Shown here one piece after another: positions 1-11,000 of a DNA stretch of 64,000 nucleotides (positions are counted from its first letter, which is position 1; each line of letters starts with the position of its first letter). A program made the translations under genes and the position numbers. The stretch comes from Massospora cicadina. Its lineage: Eukaryota > Entomophthoromycota > Entomophthoromycetes > Entomophthorales > Entomophthoraceae. The stretch is from positions 1 to 64,000 of the forward strand of contig JAKSZP010012295.1 of assembly GCA_022478985.1 (NCBI GenBank), given 5' to 3'. The notes below the pieces were generated by a model. That model did no database searches. It had not been told where the DNA came from and saw only the letters and a program-made list of their open reading frames with translations.

Positions 1-715
1 GGACAATACAACAAACCTGCTGTCATGGCTACTGAGCTCACCATCAATAACAGTATTCATTTCAAACTTCCCTACGCTAAAATACAGGCCCAAGTCACTG
101 AGGCTTTATCCCAGCGCTGAATCCCTCCAATCTTAAGAACATCCTAGATTGGGATATCGCCACTTATGCTCTTCACTTTGCCATCCAATTTCATTGAAGT
201 TGGGCCATGAGCTTTCATCCTATCAAGGGTTCCATTGTTCTTTCAGCTTCAGCTTCTGAATAGCCCATAATTCTTGCTTGCAGGATGCCATTTGCTCCCT
301 GAATGACCATCTCATCTCTGGCTTTTCCCATCAGTATCTTCCGCTGATGGCTTTAATAGGGGGCATGATTTGGCAACCCCCATCCAGTATCCCCTGTTTG
401 CTGCTAGCCCATATGTCTGGTGTTCTTGATGAAGCCTGTCATCAGGCGCTCAAGACTAATCTTCTGGCTCTGGTACCATATCATGATTTCTCAGGGTTAT
501 TTGCCAACTGTCTCTTTCTATACTGTTGCTTCCCTCCCCACTCTGGGGTTTTGTGATTAGATTCTTATGACATCTCAATTTTTCTTCCCTAGTTTCTTTC
601 TCACAGGGATCTGCGTCTACTCAAAGAACTTGGTTCCATGTAGGTCTATCCCTCCTAGTGTTCAATCTCACATAGATTTCGTCAGGCTATTCATTACCCT
701 CTGCGATCCATCCTC
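1..715 (-). other. A1 post-integrase internal region
   Basis: Sequence downstream of the A1 pol gene, alignable by eye to 60930-61480 of A2. Shared landmarks are a purine run followed by the LTR-like dinucleotide TG, then blocks such as GGCAAATAA and GGAAGATTAGTCTTG. No domain is recognisable. In A2 the same kind of sequence continues for about 1.7 kb before the 3' LTR, so this is internal sequence and not an LTR. It could be a decayed extra ORF or a long 3' untranslated region. Confidence 0.6.
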
Positions 716-1390
716 CCTCCCTCAAGAGGCGACATAGGTGGAATTATCCCTGTATCAAGGTTAATCAATAGAAAGTATAAAATTATAACAAATATATTGG
801 TTTTTTCTATGCGGTTTATAATTTTTTTCCAATATTTTTTGTCAATCTTTTATTTTTTTCTTTTTTATGGGACTTGACCTTGTTTTGGTTCAGCAGTCCA
901 TCTTTTTTTATTTTCCCCCAAACTGAGTCATAGGTATTATTAAACTTACCAGTTTTCTATGGTCCAGAGGTCCTTTTTGGACTTTATCATCAAAATTAGT
1001 TCAGAGGTCCTTTTTTTCAGACTTAACCTAATCATCAGGACATGACCAACTTAATGGTATTGGTCCTTTTGGAACTCTTTTGTTTTTTTCATCAATCTAT
1101 CTCTTCAAATACTTAGCATGGAATCAATTTACAACTCTTCCATCAAAGAGATTCTTAATGGAGTAAGCACCAGTCGCTGTCTTGGCAATAATCCCAAACG
1201 GACCTGACTACAATGCATCCAGTTTGTTTCTTCTTATAAAGTCATGTGTATCATAATGGGAAACTCTTTCGCCTATTCAATATTCTGCTAAGGCTTGTCA
1301 GTTCATATTGTCCATCAATTTTGCTCATATCCTCTTCTTCAACATAGTATTAAATGCTTGCAATCACATTTCAATTAGGATATTCGTCAA

Positions 1391-2090
1391 TCAGTTCAAG
1401 TACCGTTTGGAATTCATCCCCACTATTGGTTCCACCACTAAATATAAAATTGGTGGCAACGCGGCCTTCCTCCCATATAAAAAATCAAACGGCCTTTTTC
1501 CCGTTGCCATATGATGACTGATATTGGTGGCAAACATCACCAAACTCAGGTACATTCCCCACGCGGAAGTTCTTCCTGTGACCAGCTTCCTCAGCATCGC
1601 AGCCAGTGTTCCATTCACTTGTTCTACCAGTTCGTTTGTCTCTGGCTGGTATGGTAAAGACACGACTCCACTGATCCCCATTATTTCATTCAGTTGTGAA
1701 ATCACATGAAATGTGAAGTTTGTCCCATTATCACTAAGCAGGACCTGCGGCCATCCATGTCAATATACTACTTGATCCAGGATGAACTTTGTAGTGCTGG
1801 TAGCATCTACTTTCACCAGGGCCTTCATATCAACTCATCTCGTCATATGGTTGATAGCGACCATTATATACTTGGGTCCCCCTCTGCTCATCGTCAGTAG
1901 TCCCATCATGTTGCTGGACACCGTATGCCAGTAAATCCAGGGCGGACCAGTCAGTATCCAGTTGTATTATTATGTGGCTTGTGCAGCTGGCACTCCACGC
2001 AACAAGCATGATAGTCAGCAAAATCATAGTTGATTGACTCCCAGTAATAATACTGTCATATATGATTGATCATTTTTCTCAGACATCAGG
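1391..2090 (-). pseudogene. A1 integrase remnant
   Basis: Retroviral-type integrase, which inserts the cDNA copy into host DNA. In successive frames I see a CxxC of the zinc-binding domain (ACCVECQLHKP, about 1985-1955). An open stretch at 1391-1705 carries the end of the catalytic core, with the C-terminal catalytic Glu retained in NELVEQVNG. It then gives the usual MYLSLVMFATNISHHMATGKRPFDFLYG-type block, here split between core and C-terminal domain. The first catalytic Asp region lies in a frameshifted segment near 1890-1920. Stops and frameshifts separate the parts. Confidence 0.8.
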
Positions 2091-2249
2091 CATGACAACC
2101 TTATGAGTGGCTTGAACAATAGCTGCTCTTTCCAATGGCTTTAGAAATAGTAACCGCTTCCCATTAATCATCTTAAACACTTGTCCATCCATGCTCTTTG
2201 TGTTTTCCATCACTTTTATAAAGTGCACCTTGGATTTCTCTAGGCTCGT

Positions 2250-2960
2250 TCTGAATTTCTCTGTCAACCATTCTATGGAATAACTCATCCACCTGTGGGT
2301 AAGCCATCTGGACCATTGGTAACCGTGATAAGTTATCCACATTCTGGTGAGAAGCCCCGCTCAGTGGATAATCTCGTAATCATAAGACTGTAGCTTAAGT
2401 GCTTATCAGGCTAGTCGTCCTTCTAATTCTCTCAAATTATGGAGCCAACGCAATGAAGAGTGGTCCTCACCACTTTGAAGTGCATTCTGTGGATGTACAC
2501 CCAAAAATGCTTACAGGTGCACATGACTGCAAGGCATTCTCATTCAGTTATAGTGTAGTTCCTCTCAGCGGCTGAGAGTAACCGGCTCACATACGCCACC
2601 AGATGTTTATCCCCAAGTTTATCTACTTGGCTTAGTACAGTACCAAACACTGTCAATGAAGCATTGGTTTATATAATAAGCTCTCAATTGAAATTCGGAT
2701 GATTCAAAATTGGAGAATCTATTAGGTACTGGAATAGCTCATCAAAGGACTTCTGCGCTTCTCATTCCATACTTCCTTTTTTGGATCCTTCAACAGATCT
2801 AATAAAAGCTCAGCTATTTGGGCAAAGTCCCAAATATTTCTATAGTATCCAACCATTCCAAGGAACACTTGGATGTCTCAGACACGCTTTGGAACAGCCA
2901 TCCATTCTATGGCTTCTATCTTCTGGGCTTGTGGCTGCACTCCACCTGAGTTGATCATGA
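2250..2960 (-). pseudogene. A1 RNase H and RT connection domain remnant
   Basis: Follows RT in the minus direction. The connection region reads VQPQAQKIEAIEW followed by a block ending FLGMVGYYRNIWDFAQIAEL, the standard Ty3 segment (x-FLG-xx-YYR-x-F) between the RT thumb and RNase H. Further downstream are degenerate RNase H blocks, then the WxL-LQ-Y-type end and a dxLSRLP-like junction recognisable by comparison with A2 (59270-59350). RNase H would degrade the RNA strand of the RNA/DNA hybrid. At least ten in-frame stops are present. Confidence 0.7.
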
Positions 2961-3560
2961 ATCCCAGATATTCCAACTCTTACTTAAAAAGTGAAACTTC
3001 CTCGGCTTAATCTTCAGGTTGGCCATAGAGAGTCTCTTGAATACTTCATCCAAGTGGGTTAAACGGTCAGAAAACGTCCTACTATTCACATTCATATCGT
3101 CCAAGTATACTAGGATGCATGACAACTTCAATTCGCTCAGTATAGCGTCCATGGCCATCTGGAACGTTGCAGGCGCATTGCATAGACTCTGGGGCAGCTT
3201 CATTGGTTGGTATAGCCCCTGCTCAGTAATAATCGCACATTTTTCTTGTCTTCTTTTAATAAATCGATTTTTCAATATCCTGAGATCAGATCTATCGTAA
3301 AGAGTATCTTTGCTTCTCCCAATTGATCTGGCGCAAAGCCAATTCTTGGTATGGGATATGAATTTTTCTTCATAATTTTATTCAGTTTTTGGTAGTTGAT
3401 CACCACCTTATTGGAGCCATCCTTTTTCTTCACAATTAGAATTGGACTTGCCCAGGGACTCAAAAATGGAATTTGAAGCCCATGCTTCACTAGTTTGCTA
3501 ATTCTATCTTCCACTAATGATTTGGCTGCTTTCAAATGTCAAATCAGTCTCATCCTGACC
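2955..3560 (-). pseudogene. A1 reverse transcriptase remnant
   Basis: RT palm and fingers in two overlapping frames. Positions 3272-3535 hold the SPWASPILIVKKKDGS block, then a KLN motif and the FTIDLISGY motif with the first catalytic Asp. Positions 2955-3275 hold the LCNAPATFQ motif and the active-site box YLDD at 3096-3107, followed by SRTF and KIKPRKFHF. All three catalytic Asp positions survive. The two halves are joined by a frameshift near 3275. The sequence type is Ty3/gypsy, not copia or LINE. Confidence 0.9.
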
Positions 3561-4148
3561 AGATAATTTCCACGGTGTCAACCTTATGGATCACATCTCT
3601 TGCACATCCCAAATCATGGTTGTCCTGAGTGAATACTTTCCGATACTTTTTAAAACAATATAAGCACCTCCTCTTGCTGGCCTTCCGTCAGATCAGTGAG
3701 TTGCTCTCGATCAATCAATAGGTTGATATTCTTAGTTACCTCAGCCAGTAATCCCAATGTATCAAGAGTCCCAAAATCATGGAATCTCCTGAATTTGGCT
3801 GTCAGGATTAGATGTACAAACGTGATGATCTGATTCTTTCTGATCTTCATTGGGTTTTTACTTAAATTTTCCAGGAGAACTCGAATTTCTACATATACCA
3901 GCATTATTATCACAGGAGCCACCCAAGGCTCTAATCTTGACTTCTTCCAGGGGCTTCCAACTCCCCATAAAACAGCTCATCTATCTCCAATGTCAACCCT
4001 TTTTCAATTATTATCTGCAATCCTGTTATGGTCTTCTCATTTTTAACCTCAGTGGAATTCCCAAGTTCTCTAGGATTTCCGTCAGCATTTCTCATCACTT
4101 CCATCCAACTAATTGTTATTGAATTGGGACAATGCCGTCATTGTATAA

Positions 4149-4530
4149 TTAATTAATGAAGTTGTTTCTCCTATTCAGCAGAGCTTCTCTATCCAACTGA
4201 TATACTAATGATAATGTCTGACCCAAGATAGTCAATGTATTATCCTCAAAGGTACATTTAACTCCATACTTGCATAAAAATTTTATCTCAATCAGAATGT
4301 CATAGTTTTGGTTGGCCAAAACTATTGCTGGCGCAGATACCACCAAAGACCTGACCTATAATGGCAAAGCGCTATATGCTCCACATGAGATGGTGGTATT
4401 TGGCCCAGCTGTCCCATACTCCTTCTTATGTTCCAAGTTAGGAACGATCTTCATCTTCTTTACCAGCTTGGTTGAGACAATGTTATTGGGCGCTCCGCTT
4501 TCAATAATTGCCCTCACCTGTACTTAATTT
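4149..4530 (-). pseudogene. A1 aspartic protease remnant
   Basis: Retropepsin-like segment upstream of RT. It reads AIIESGAPNNIVS, then about 60 residues later LVVSAPAIVLANQNYDILI, the usual second half of the fold ending near the expected I-L-G motif. The catalytic triplet is ESG (codons at 4494-4502) where retropepsins have DS/TG. The A2 copy also has ESG. Two frames are used, with a break near 4346. Positions 3560-4148 are a linker with no recognisable domain, partly open as a 90-codon frame at 3650-3922. Confidence 0.7.
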
Positions 4531-6236
4531 ACTTGTATGTCTATATATTTACACTCAGAGTATTGTAAGATAGTGTTTACTGAGTGTATAGCAGTGTTAT
4601 TAGATTAATCGAGGGTGTGATTGATTTGTGCTGATAAATCAGGAAACAATTCCTTTATCACGCTGAGGGGATTAACAGATTTGCCTCATCTAATCGGACT
4701 TTGGAAAATTCCTTGGGATTCTTGGCAGCTCAAATATTGTCTGCCAGTTGTTATACATATGGCCAGGCAACTTCCTTGATTATCTCAGGGTTAATTACTT
4801 TTCTGGATCTGGTCACTGCATTTACGTCCAAATTAACCACTTGATATAGTTGATCCTGTACATCTTTATCCACGAACATATCACTGATATCAATTTCTTT
4901 GTTCATAATGTTGGGAGAAACATGCTTCTCCACAGCTTTAGACTGTTCCTTGTTTAGGCCATGGGTCTTTTTCCAAATGTTTTGGGGGCATAAGATTCTT
5001 TCACTTGGACCACGTTGATTTGATCCTTTGGCTTCTTGCAGTGCACAGCGAAATGTCCTATATAACCTCAATAGTAGCAGACTTTTCTTCCTTATTCATC
5101 CTTCTGAAATCTTTGGGCCTATTCCCCAGCACGGTTCAGTTTTTTGTCTCTTTGGCTCTTCGTTCTCCTTAATGGGATTTGAATTGTGCACTGGATTGGA
5201 TTTGAAACTTCTGTTTGGGGCACTAAAAGTTGCTCCCAAAAATTTTTAAATTATCTACCATTTGAGAGACAGTAATTTCTGTTGTGAACACAGATTAAAT
5301 CATTTGGTGCCAATCACAATAGGGCTGAAGGGCCGCTTGTAATGCGATTCTGGCATTGAAGTCATCCAGTACCTTCACTCCAACCAGGATTTGTGGCTCC
5401 TGGTAGAACAAATACGCAAAGCTTGCTTAAGACTCATCTTTATGGTACTAAATTCCCATAAACTCATGTTTGCGCTTTGACATGCACATCAGACTCCTAA
5501 ATCTCTTCATGATAGCCACCTTGGTCTCCACATATGTCCAGCTGTCCCCTCCAGATGGGGTAACACTAAGTTCTGACAGTTGGTGTCTAAGCAATTCATG
5601 ACTGTCAACACCTTTTGAAGATCAACGTAGCCATATAATGGTCATATCAAATAGTTGGAAAAATGCTGGGGCATTATACCAATGGAACATCGGAAATTTT
5701 GTCATTGCCTTAAATTCCTCTGAGTTATCTCTAACCAATTCTCTAGGTTCAGCCACTTGGCTCACTTGGGAAGTGACTTCAGGTGCCATCTCTGAAATGG
5801 CAGAAAAAACGGGTGGCATGTTTCTTGGGGTATTCAACTTCCCGATTATCATACAAGGACTTATTTCTTCAGCATTGCTTGATGCAAATGGCTCACAATC
5901 ACATTTGTGAGTTTTTAGCTCCCCGACCTGCTTGATTATTCACTTGATATCAGCGCTAAAATTCTCAAATGAACGCAATCTACTTCCCTCTCCATTTTCA
6001 GATATAAGACCTCTAGAATTAAGTTCCCTTCTTTATTCTTTAATGAAGTTACTTTTCCAAGTAACTTTTTCCAAAACTTGCGACATTATTAGTCACTTTC
6101 TCCATCTGGGTGACTTGTTTTTCTAAGGCTGCGAATTCTCAATGATCTGCTGAGTTTAGGACGTTCTGATTTACAGTGGCTAACTCCATTCATAGTTTTC
6201 ATAACTCATCTTTATATGACATCCTTCTAAGTTCTT
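4531..6236 (-). pseudogene. A1 Gag remnant
   Basis: Structural protein that would form the virus-like particle. Start inferred at the ATG of MSYKDELWKLW (about 6222), which aligns with MAYKKELRKLW in A2. The nucleocapsid has one CCHC knuckle at 5038-5079 (C-Y-Y-stop-GYIGHFAVHC), where the second Cys codon has become TGA. C-terminal to it is a conserved acidic segment, DISDMFVDKDVQDQLYQVV, shared with A2. The capsid region is too broken to delimit. Stops every 10-40 codons make it a pseudogene. Confidence 0.75.
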
Positions 6237-6270
6237 CTAATCAACTACACCCCTTTAGTAAGCTTTAATT

Positions 6271-7421
6271 TGTAAAAAAATTTGGGTCTGATTATTATTG
6301 GCAAATAACCCCTATAAACTTATTACTTGCACAGGTTTGGTATTGTGCAATTTGCCTGCGTTGTATAGTATTTGATATTATTGGTTGAAAATAGAATGAC
6401 AACTATTATCTCTAGTTTAATGGAACTCTAAGATCTTGGCCCAACGCACGGCCAGTATTTATGCTCAAAATATGTGAGATGTCTTGATATAGGGATTTGT
6501 TCCCTCATTCTGTACAACCCAATCTTCTCTGAGATTCCCTAGTGACAGTTTCTCTGGTTTGTCACAAATTTTGCAGCAATCCCCTATTGTTTCCACTTCT
6601 TCTCTTGATCCCCACTCAGATCTTTACTATTTTCCTTAAAGAGTCTTCCAATTATTGCACACAGCAATAATATTCCTGAGAATAATAGAACAATTGAAAA
6701 TGATAATGTTTACTACTTAAACTATATACCAGAAGAAAACTATAGAACTATATCACCGTAGTACTATATATAACTTGTTTTTTATTATAACGGATTTAGG
6801 GGATTTATAGTGGGGAATCAGTTGACTAACACCCAGTTGACACCTCTTCAATAAAATAGCAACTGTTGCCATTGAATCACCCATCCTCATCTCTGCAGCG
6901 ATGGTCTTCCTCTTCAGGGCTAGGATTCTGAAATTGAACATCCTCAAGATCTAGAATGGGAAGAGTCAGAAAACGTATCCCTACTGTTTTCCTCTCGATC
7001 TAAGTAAACCAACCATATCTGGATAGCAACCTGCTTAGGTAATGGGACTTGTTACCCATTAAGGCAGGTCACGAACCAACTGATTGATTTTCTAGTTATA
7101 GGCGGCATCACTCGGCTCACAACTTACTACTTACATTATAAATAAGTCAGTGATGAAACCTGACCAATCTCAATTGGTACACCTGATAGTTAATCACTAT
7201 CAGATGCCCCTATTTTGTCAGAAACTCCACCTGACGAGATCTTAAGCATTTGTCCAGATTGATCCCGATGGATACAACCAGGTGATTATCCTAAAATCCC
7301 TCAAACATAGTTACTCTGAAATCAGGGTCCACCAATTTTTAAATTACCTCACATTAGGGAATTATCCCCTAGAAATTCCTAGTAATCTAGCAGGATAGGA
7401 ATATGGGCAAAAATCCTAACA
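6271..7421 (-). repeat. 5' LTR of A1 (1151 bp)
   Basis: Reading the minus strand, the LTR starts TGTTAGGATTTTTGCCC at 7421 and ends TTTTTACA at 6271. It aligns with the two LTRs of A2 (1147 bp net and 1137 bp), giving boundaries from three copies. A primer-binding-like segment follows at once in the minus direction (AAGCTTACTAAAGGGG, matching GATGCTCACTACAGGGGG in A2). A 64-codon open frame at 6753-6947 is probably fortuitous. Confidence 0.85.
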
Positions 7422-7499
7422 AGGCTTGATTCAGGAGTAGAGATTTTGACTCACTCATCTTCTTGAACCCAACAACATCCCTCTCAAAATTTTTTAGAA

Positions 7500-8640
7500 G
7501 GTCTATAGGCCAAAGGAATTACCCATTACTTGATTAACCATTGTCCCTCAGATTAATGTCGGCAATGGACTGCTCTAAGTTCACTTTGTGAATGACCTTA
7601 TAAGGCCCATACTTAAAGTATATTACGCTTGTTTTGTCATTCTCTGGGTTGATGGTGATAAAAGAAAATGAGGTTACCTAAATGAAAAATTTTAAGGAGA
7701 GTAGGATGGAGTGCTAAAAAAAGAGGGTAGGCTGGAAATAAATTGGGGCTTCCCTAACTGTAGTGATGGCAATGCCTTGCGTGGCTAGGGCTTAGAGCTG
7801 GCCAACATTATTTACTAGAGCCCACATAAATAAATTAGAGTTCTCAGGTATGAAAGTATTGAGCAGGGGCTGAACGCTACTTTGTATTCTGGGATCACCC
7901 TCATATAGAGCTATAAAGGGGGAAATTTTGATGTTACTTGGTAACTGATTTGGTAAGCAAGCAAAGAGCTGAGTAAATAACGATTTCAGCAAGTTGGGTC
8001 ATAGGTGGCTATCTTCTGCAAGATAGAGATGGGGTTCTGTTAGCATGTTCCATCACACCATTAGTCAATTGGTTTGAGTGGTGAAACCCTGGTTAGTTCC
8101 AAAAAGTGTTGTTGGTTCTAGGACTACCTGCAAGGTGGAATTAATCATTAGACAAAATTAAAATCTTTTGGGCATCCATGTGGAGTAAAAATGAATCATA
8201 AAATAAACAGAACTGTGGCTTTAGCATGGCAGCGGGGGCAGAAATCGCTTTAGCCCATTTTTTCAAGTGGTCCACGGCTTAGAGGATATATCTATGGCCA
8301 TTCAATTTGGTGGGAAGAGGGCCTACTAAATTGAAGCTATTGACATTATAAGGACCTGATGGGGCATGACTGAATGATGATATTGGTGACTGGATTTATC
8401 TCAGGATCAGCATGTCATACACACTTCCATGACCTTGTGATGATTTCTAACATTTGGCCCCAGTAGAATCATTCTTTTGGCCATCAATGAGTCTTATACA
8501 CTATTTCTTCTCCCACATTTGCATGCCCTTCTAGGATAACGTCAGTTTAAAAAAAGGACAGATATAGGGGAGTTATTTCTTATTGAGTTTTTTATACAGC
8601 ATTCACTAATTGATCTGAGTATCTTTGTCTATTTTCAGAT
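7500..8640 (-). pseudogene. B1 integrase remnant
   Basis: Collinear with the integrases of B2 (14750-15500) and B3 (51440-52480). Near 8050-8080 the minus strand gives NGVMEHANRT, the C-terminal catalytic Glu block, with Glu retained here but changed to Lys in B2 and B3. Positions 7792-7992 give an open C-terminal stretch (FTQLFACLPNQL, then PFIALYEGDPRI, the usual SPFxxLYG-type block). The N-terminal zinc-binding domain is recognisable only by position. Stops are frequent. Confidence 0.7.
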
Positions 8641-9300
8641 ATCGCTTGCATCTCAGGAACTTCTAACTCAATCCGTTCTGGCTGACTGCTTAGATAATAA
8701 AGTTGATCCTCCTTGGGGGTCAAAGCAGCCTTTACCAGCATCCTATAGAGATCAACATTCTGGTGAATCAATCCTGCATTGTGATTATAGTGAAATCATA
8801 GTTCTGCAGCATTATGGACCATCTGACTAACTGGCTATCCAGGTCCTTTATTTGCTGCAGCTTACTAGAGCGAGGTATGGTCAGTGATGATGGTTAAGTG
8901 GGTGCCATAGAGGTAGGGCTAAAAGTTCATGATTACTAAAAATAGCCAGGTAATACCATTCAGTGACGCTATAGTTTCCGTTCAGCCTTACTCAAGGTCT
9001 TGCTTAAATAAGCTACTGGATTATTAGCCTAATTTTCATTTGGCAGGATAAGATGGCTCCGACGGTAACATCACTTACATCTGTGAATAGCAAGAAGGGT
9101 CAATCAAAATTCAGAAGAACTAAGATGGGTTTAGTGCAAAGAGCAGTCCGAAACGCTTTTTACGCCTGCTTTTGTTCAGGACGCCACTTAAAGAATATAT
9201 ACATCTTCAGGAGATAGAACAGGTGATCAGCTAGGATGGAAATCTGAAGGTTGAACTGGTAATAAAAGTCCACCATTTCCAGGAATACCTGAATATCCTT
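8641..9300 (-). pseudogene. B1 RNase H remnant
   Basis: Region between RT and integrase, collinear with the B2 and B3 RNase H segments. The minus strand contains broken blocks for the connection region (HHFPGIPEYP, following a GxHKVSKDGIQS-like stretch near 9350) and for the RNase H end. No full catalytic set can be traced. It is called by position and by matches to 15550-16150. Confidence 0.55.
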
Positions 9301-9960
9301 AAAGCCCTAGGGCGTAACATCATATTAATGGCGTCAACTTTTCTTAGAATAGACTGTATACCATCTTTTGAGACTTTGTGTCCGAGGAACTCCATTTTTG
9401 ATTAGAAGAAAGAGCACTTTATAGGTTTATGTTATATCAAAGCCTTCCTAGGATGAATGAAGACTTCCAGGAGATGTTCCACATGTCCGTTGAAGGTTTG
9501 CAGAAATATGGTGATATCTTTGAGGTATACAAGGACACATGATAGCCTCTAGTAGCCTAAGGTTCCATCCTTGGCGCGTTGAAAGGTGGCCGGCGCGTTG
9601 AAAAGGCCCTGGGGCATATTCTTTGGTTTGAACAGCCCCTCGTTGGCTATAAGTGCACACTCAGCTTGGTCTTCAGGAGTAAGCTCCACCTGCCAATAAC
9701 AGCTAGCAAGATCCATCATATAAAGCATCATGACACAGTGAGCAAGCAAAGAGAGTCATCAATTTGGGGCAAGGGATAACTGTCTTTCTTAGTAATAGAA
9801 TTGAGCCGGCAGTAGTCCATCACCACATGATAGTTGACATCCTTATTCCAAACTAACAAGAGAGGGAGGCCTAAGGTTTATGAAAAGGAACCAATAGCCC
9901 AGCTTCAAGTAGTTGCTTAGCTCTACCTCCACATGGGGTTCTCAACCATAGTGTTTGGTT
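9301..9960 (-). pseudogene. B1 reverse transcriptase remnant
   Basis: The open stretch at 9549-9749 carries DLASCYWQVELTPEDQAECA, the first catalytic Asp in the LDLxSGYxQ-type motif, followed by GLFKPKNMPQGLFNAPATFQ. In the next frame the active-site box reads YLKD, with Lys where YxDD has its first Asp (near 9520-9535), so this copy would be dead even if the frames were joined. An upstream block has the K-x-G form of the fingers. Frameshifts lie near 9550 and 9750. Confidence 0.85.
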
Positions 9961-9989
9961 TGGTTGGGACTTGATGGGTGAGCGTTTCA

Positions 9990-11000
9990 CTCTCCATATG
10001 ATGTAGAAACCCATACATTTTTTCCAAAATCATAGGTAGTGGACGAGAAGAGGTTGAGTAAACCTTCGAAAATTTCCCTAAACCGAGTTTTGTTGTTCAT
10101 TGATGAACTCTTTCACAATACAAGTGTCAACTAGAGCCACTGCTGGAGGTGTTACCAAAACATAATACCTTTAGATTTCACCATCTAGTACTAAAAATAC
10201 CTTTAGATTTCCAAAGCTGCGGATGTTATTGATTGCCCCAACTGGTAGGAGACAAACATAAGCAGTTGGAGTTTTAGGACCATTACCCTAGCCTTGTCAG
10301 TAAGGTATGCCAACAACGCCAATATGGATCCAGCATAGGCGGGATGAGAATTCTCAAACAGATTAGGACCCCCATGACCAATGGGCTATCTAGACCCTAG
10401 ATCTCCAGCAGGTATAGAGAGGGGATGTTGATATGAACCTGGGTGTCAACAATAACCTGGGGCTTCGGTGTATAGTGGTCGTCTTAGGCAAAATAATTGA
10501 CATGCCTTTTTGGCCATCAACCCCAGGCGGGGCATCCATATTTAAGAGCCCTCACAAAAAATTGAGTCAGTTGATTCAGCTTTTGCATTCAATTAGGCAA
10601 TCCTGTTTTTAATCTCTGTTTTGGCATTGTGCAAGGTCTTGAAACCAGGGGTACCCAATGTTACAGAAGTTTTAGCTAACCTTCATTATAGTGCACTACA
10701 GTTGATTAGTCCCAGAGAAACTAAGTCGCAAGGAGAAGATCATAGCTCAGTTATATAGTGCAATGGTAAGTGTATCTAACAAAAAGCTTCCCAAATCAAT
10801 AATTATCAAAGAAATGGGTCCAATGGAACAAGTACACTTCAGTCCAGACATGATATGTTACATCTAATGCGGCAATACTGGAGAAAATTTGATGTACTTC
10901 AACAGATTGGATGAGGTATAATTAAGCGGGACCTTTATCAAACAATGAAGTGGATAGGTATTTTATGAACTAAAACAGTGGCGCGGGTAACAAAACTCCC
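9990..11000 (-). pseudogene. B1 protease and linker remnant
   Basis: Between Gag and RT and collinear with B2 17090-17760. A weak protease core is visible near 10900-10870 (YIRNIGNLLNVI), corresponding to YIANNGSPVNVI in B2. The canonical Asp of the D-S/T-G triplet is not present. The rest is linker. Positions 10180-10196 hold a tiny retroposed insert listed separately. Confidence 0.5.
10180..10196 (+). mobile_element. 17-bp retroposed tail with 15-bp TSD
   Basis: ACCATCTAGTACTAAAA lies between two perfect copies of ATACCTTTAGATTTC (10165-10179 and 10197-10211). The same 3' end followed by A residues occurs at 27582-27633, and on the other strand at 48920-48943, each with its own TSD. Long direct TSDs and an A-rich 3' end are what LINE-machinery (target-primed) insertion leaves. 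This looks like an extremely 5'-truncated SINE or LINE copy. Confidence 0.8.

Larger units (their letters stand above)
1..7421 (-). mobile_element. Ty3/gypsy element A1 (3' end outside window)
   Basis: Long terminal repeat retrotransposon read on the minus strand in the order 5' LTR (6271-7421), Gag, protease, RT, RNase H, integrase, post-pol region. The order protease-RT-RNase H-integrase is diagnostic of Ty3/gypsy. It matches element A2 (42247-63750) along its whole length, including the region after pol. Its 5' LTR begins next to a 56-bp stub of the B1 LTR, so A1 jumped into B1. The adjoining bases AGGCT (7422-7426) should recur at its 3' end beyond the window. Every open frame is broken by stops and indels, so it is not autonomous. 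Confidence 0.9.
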
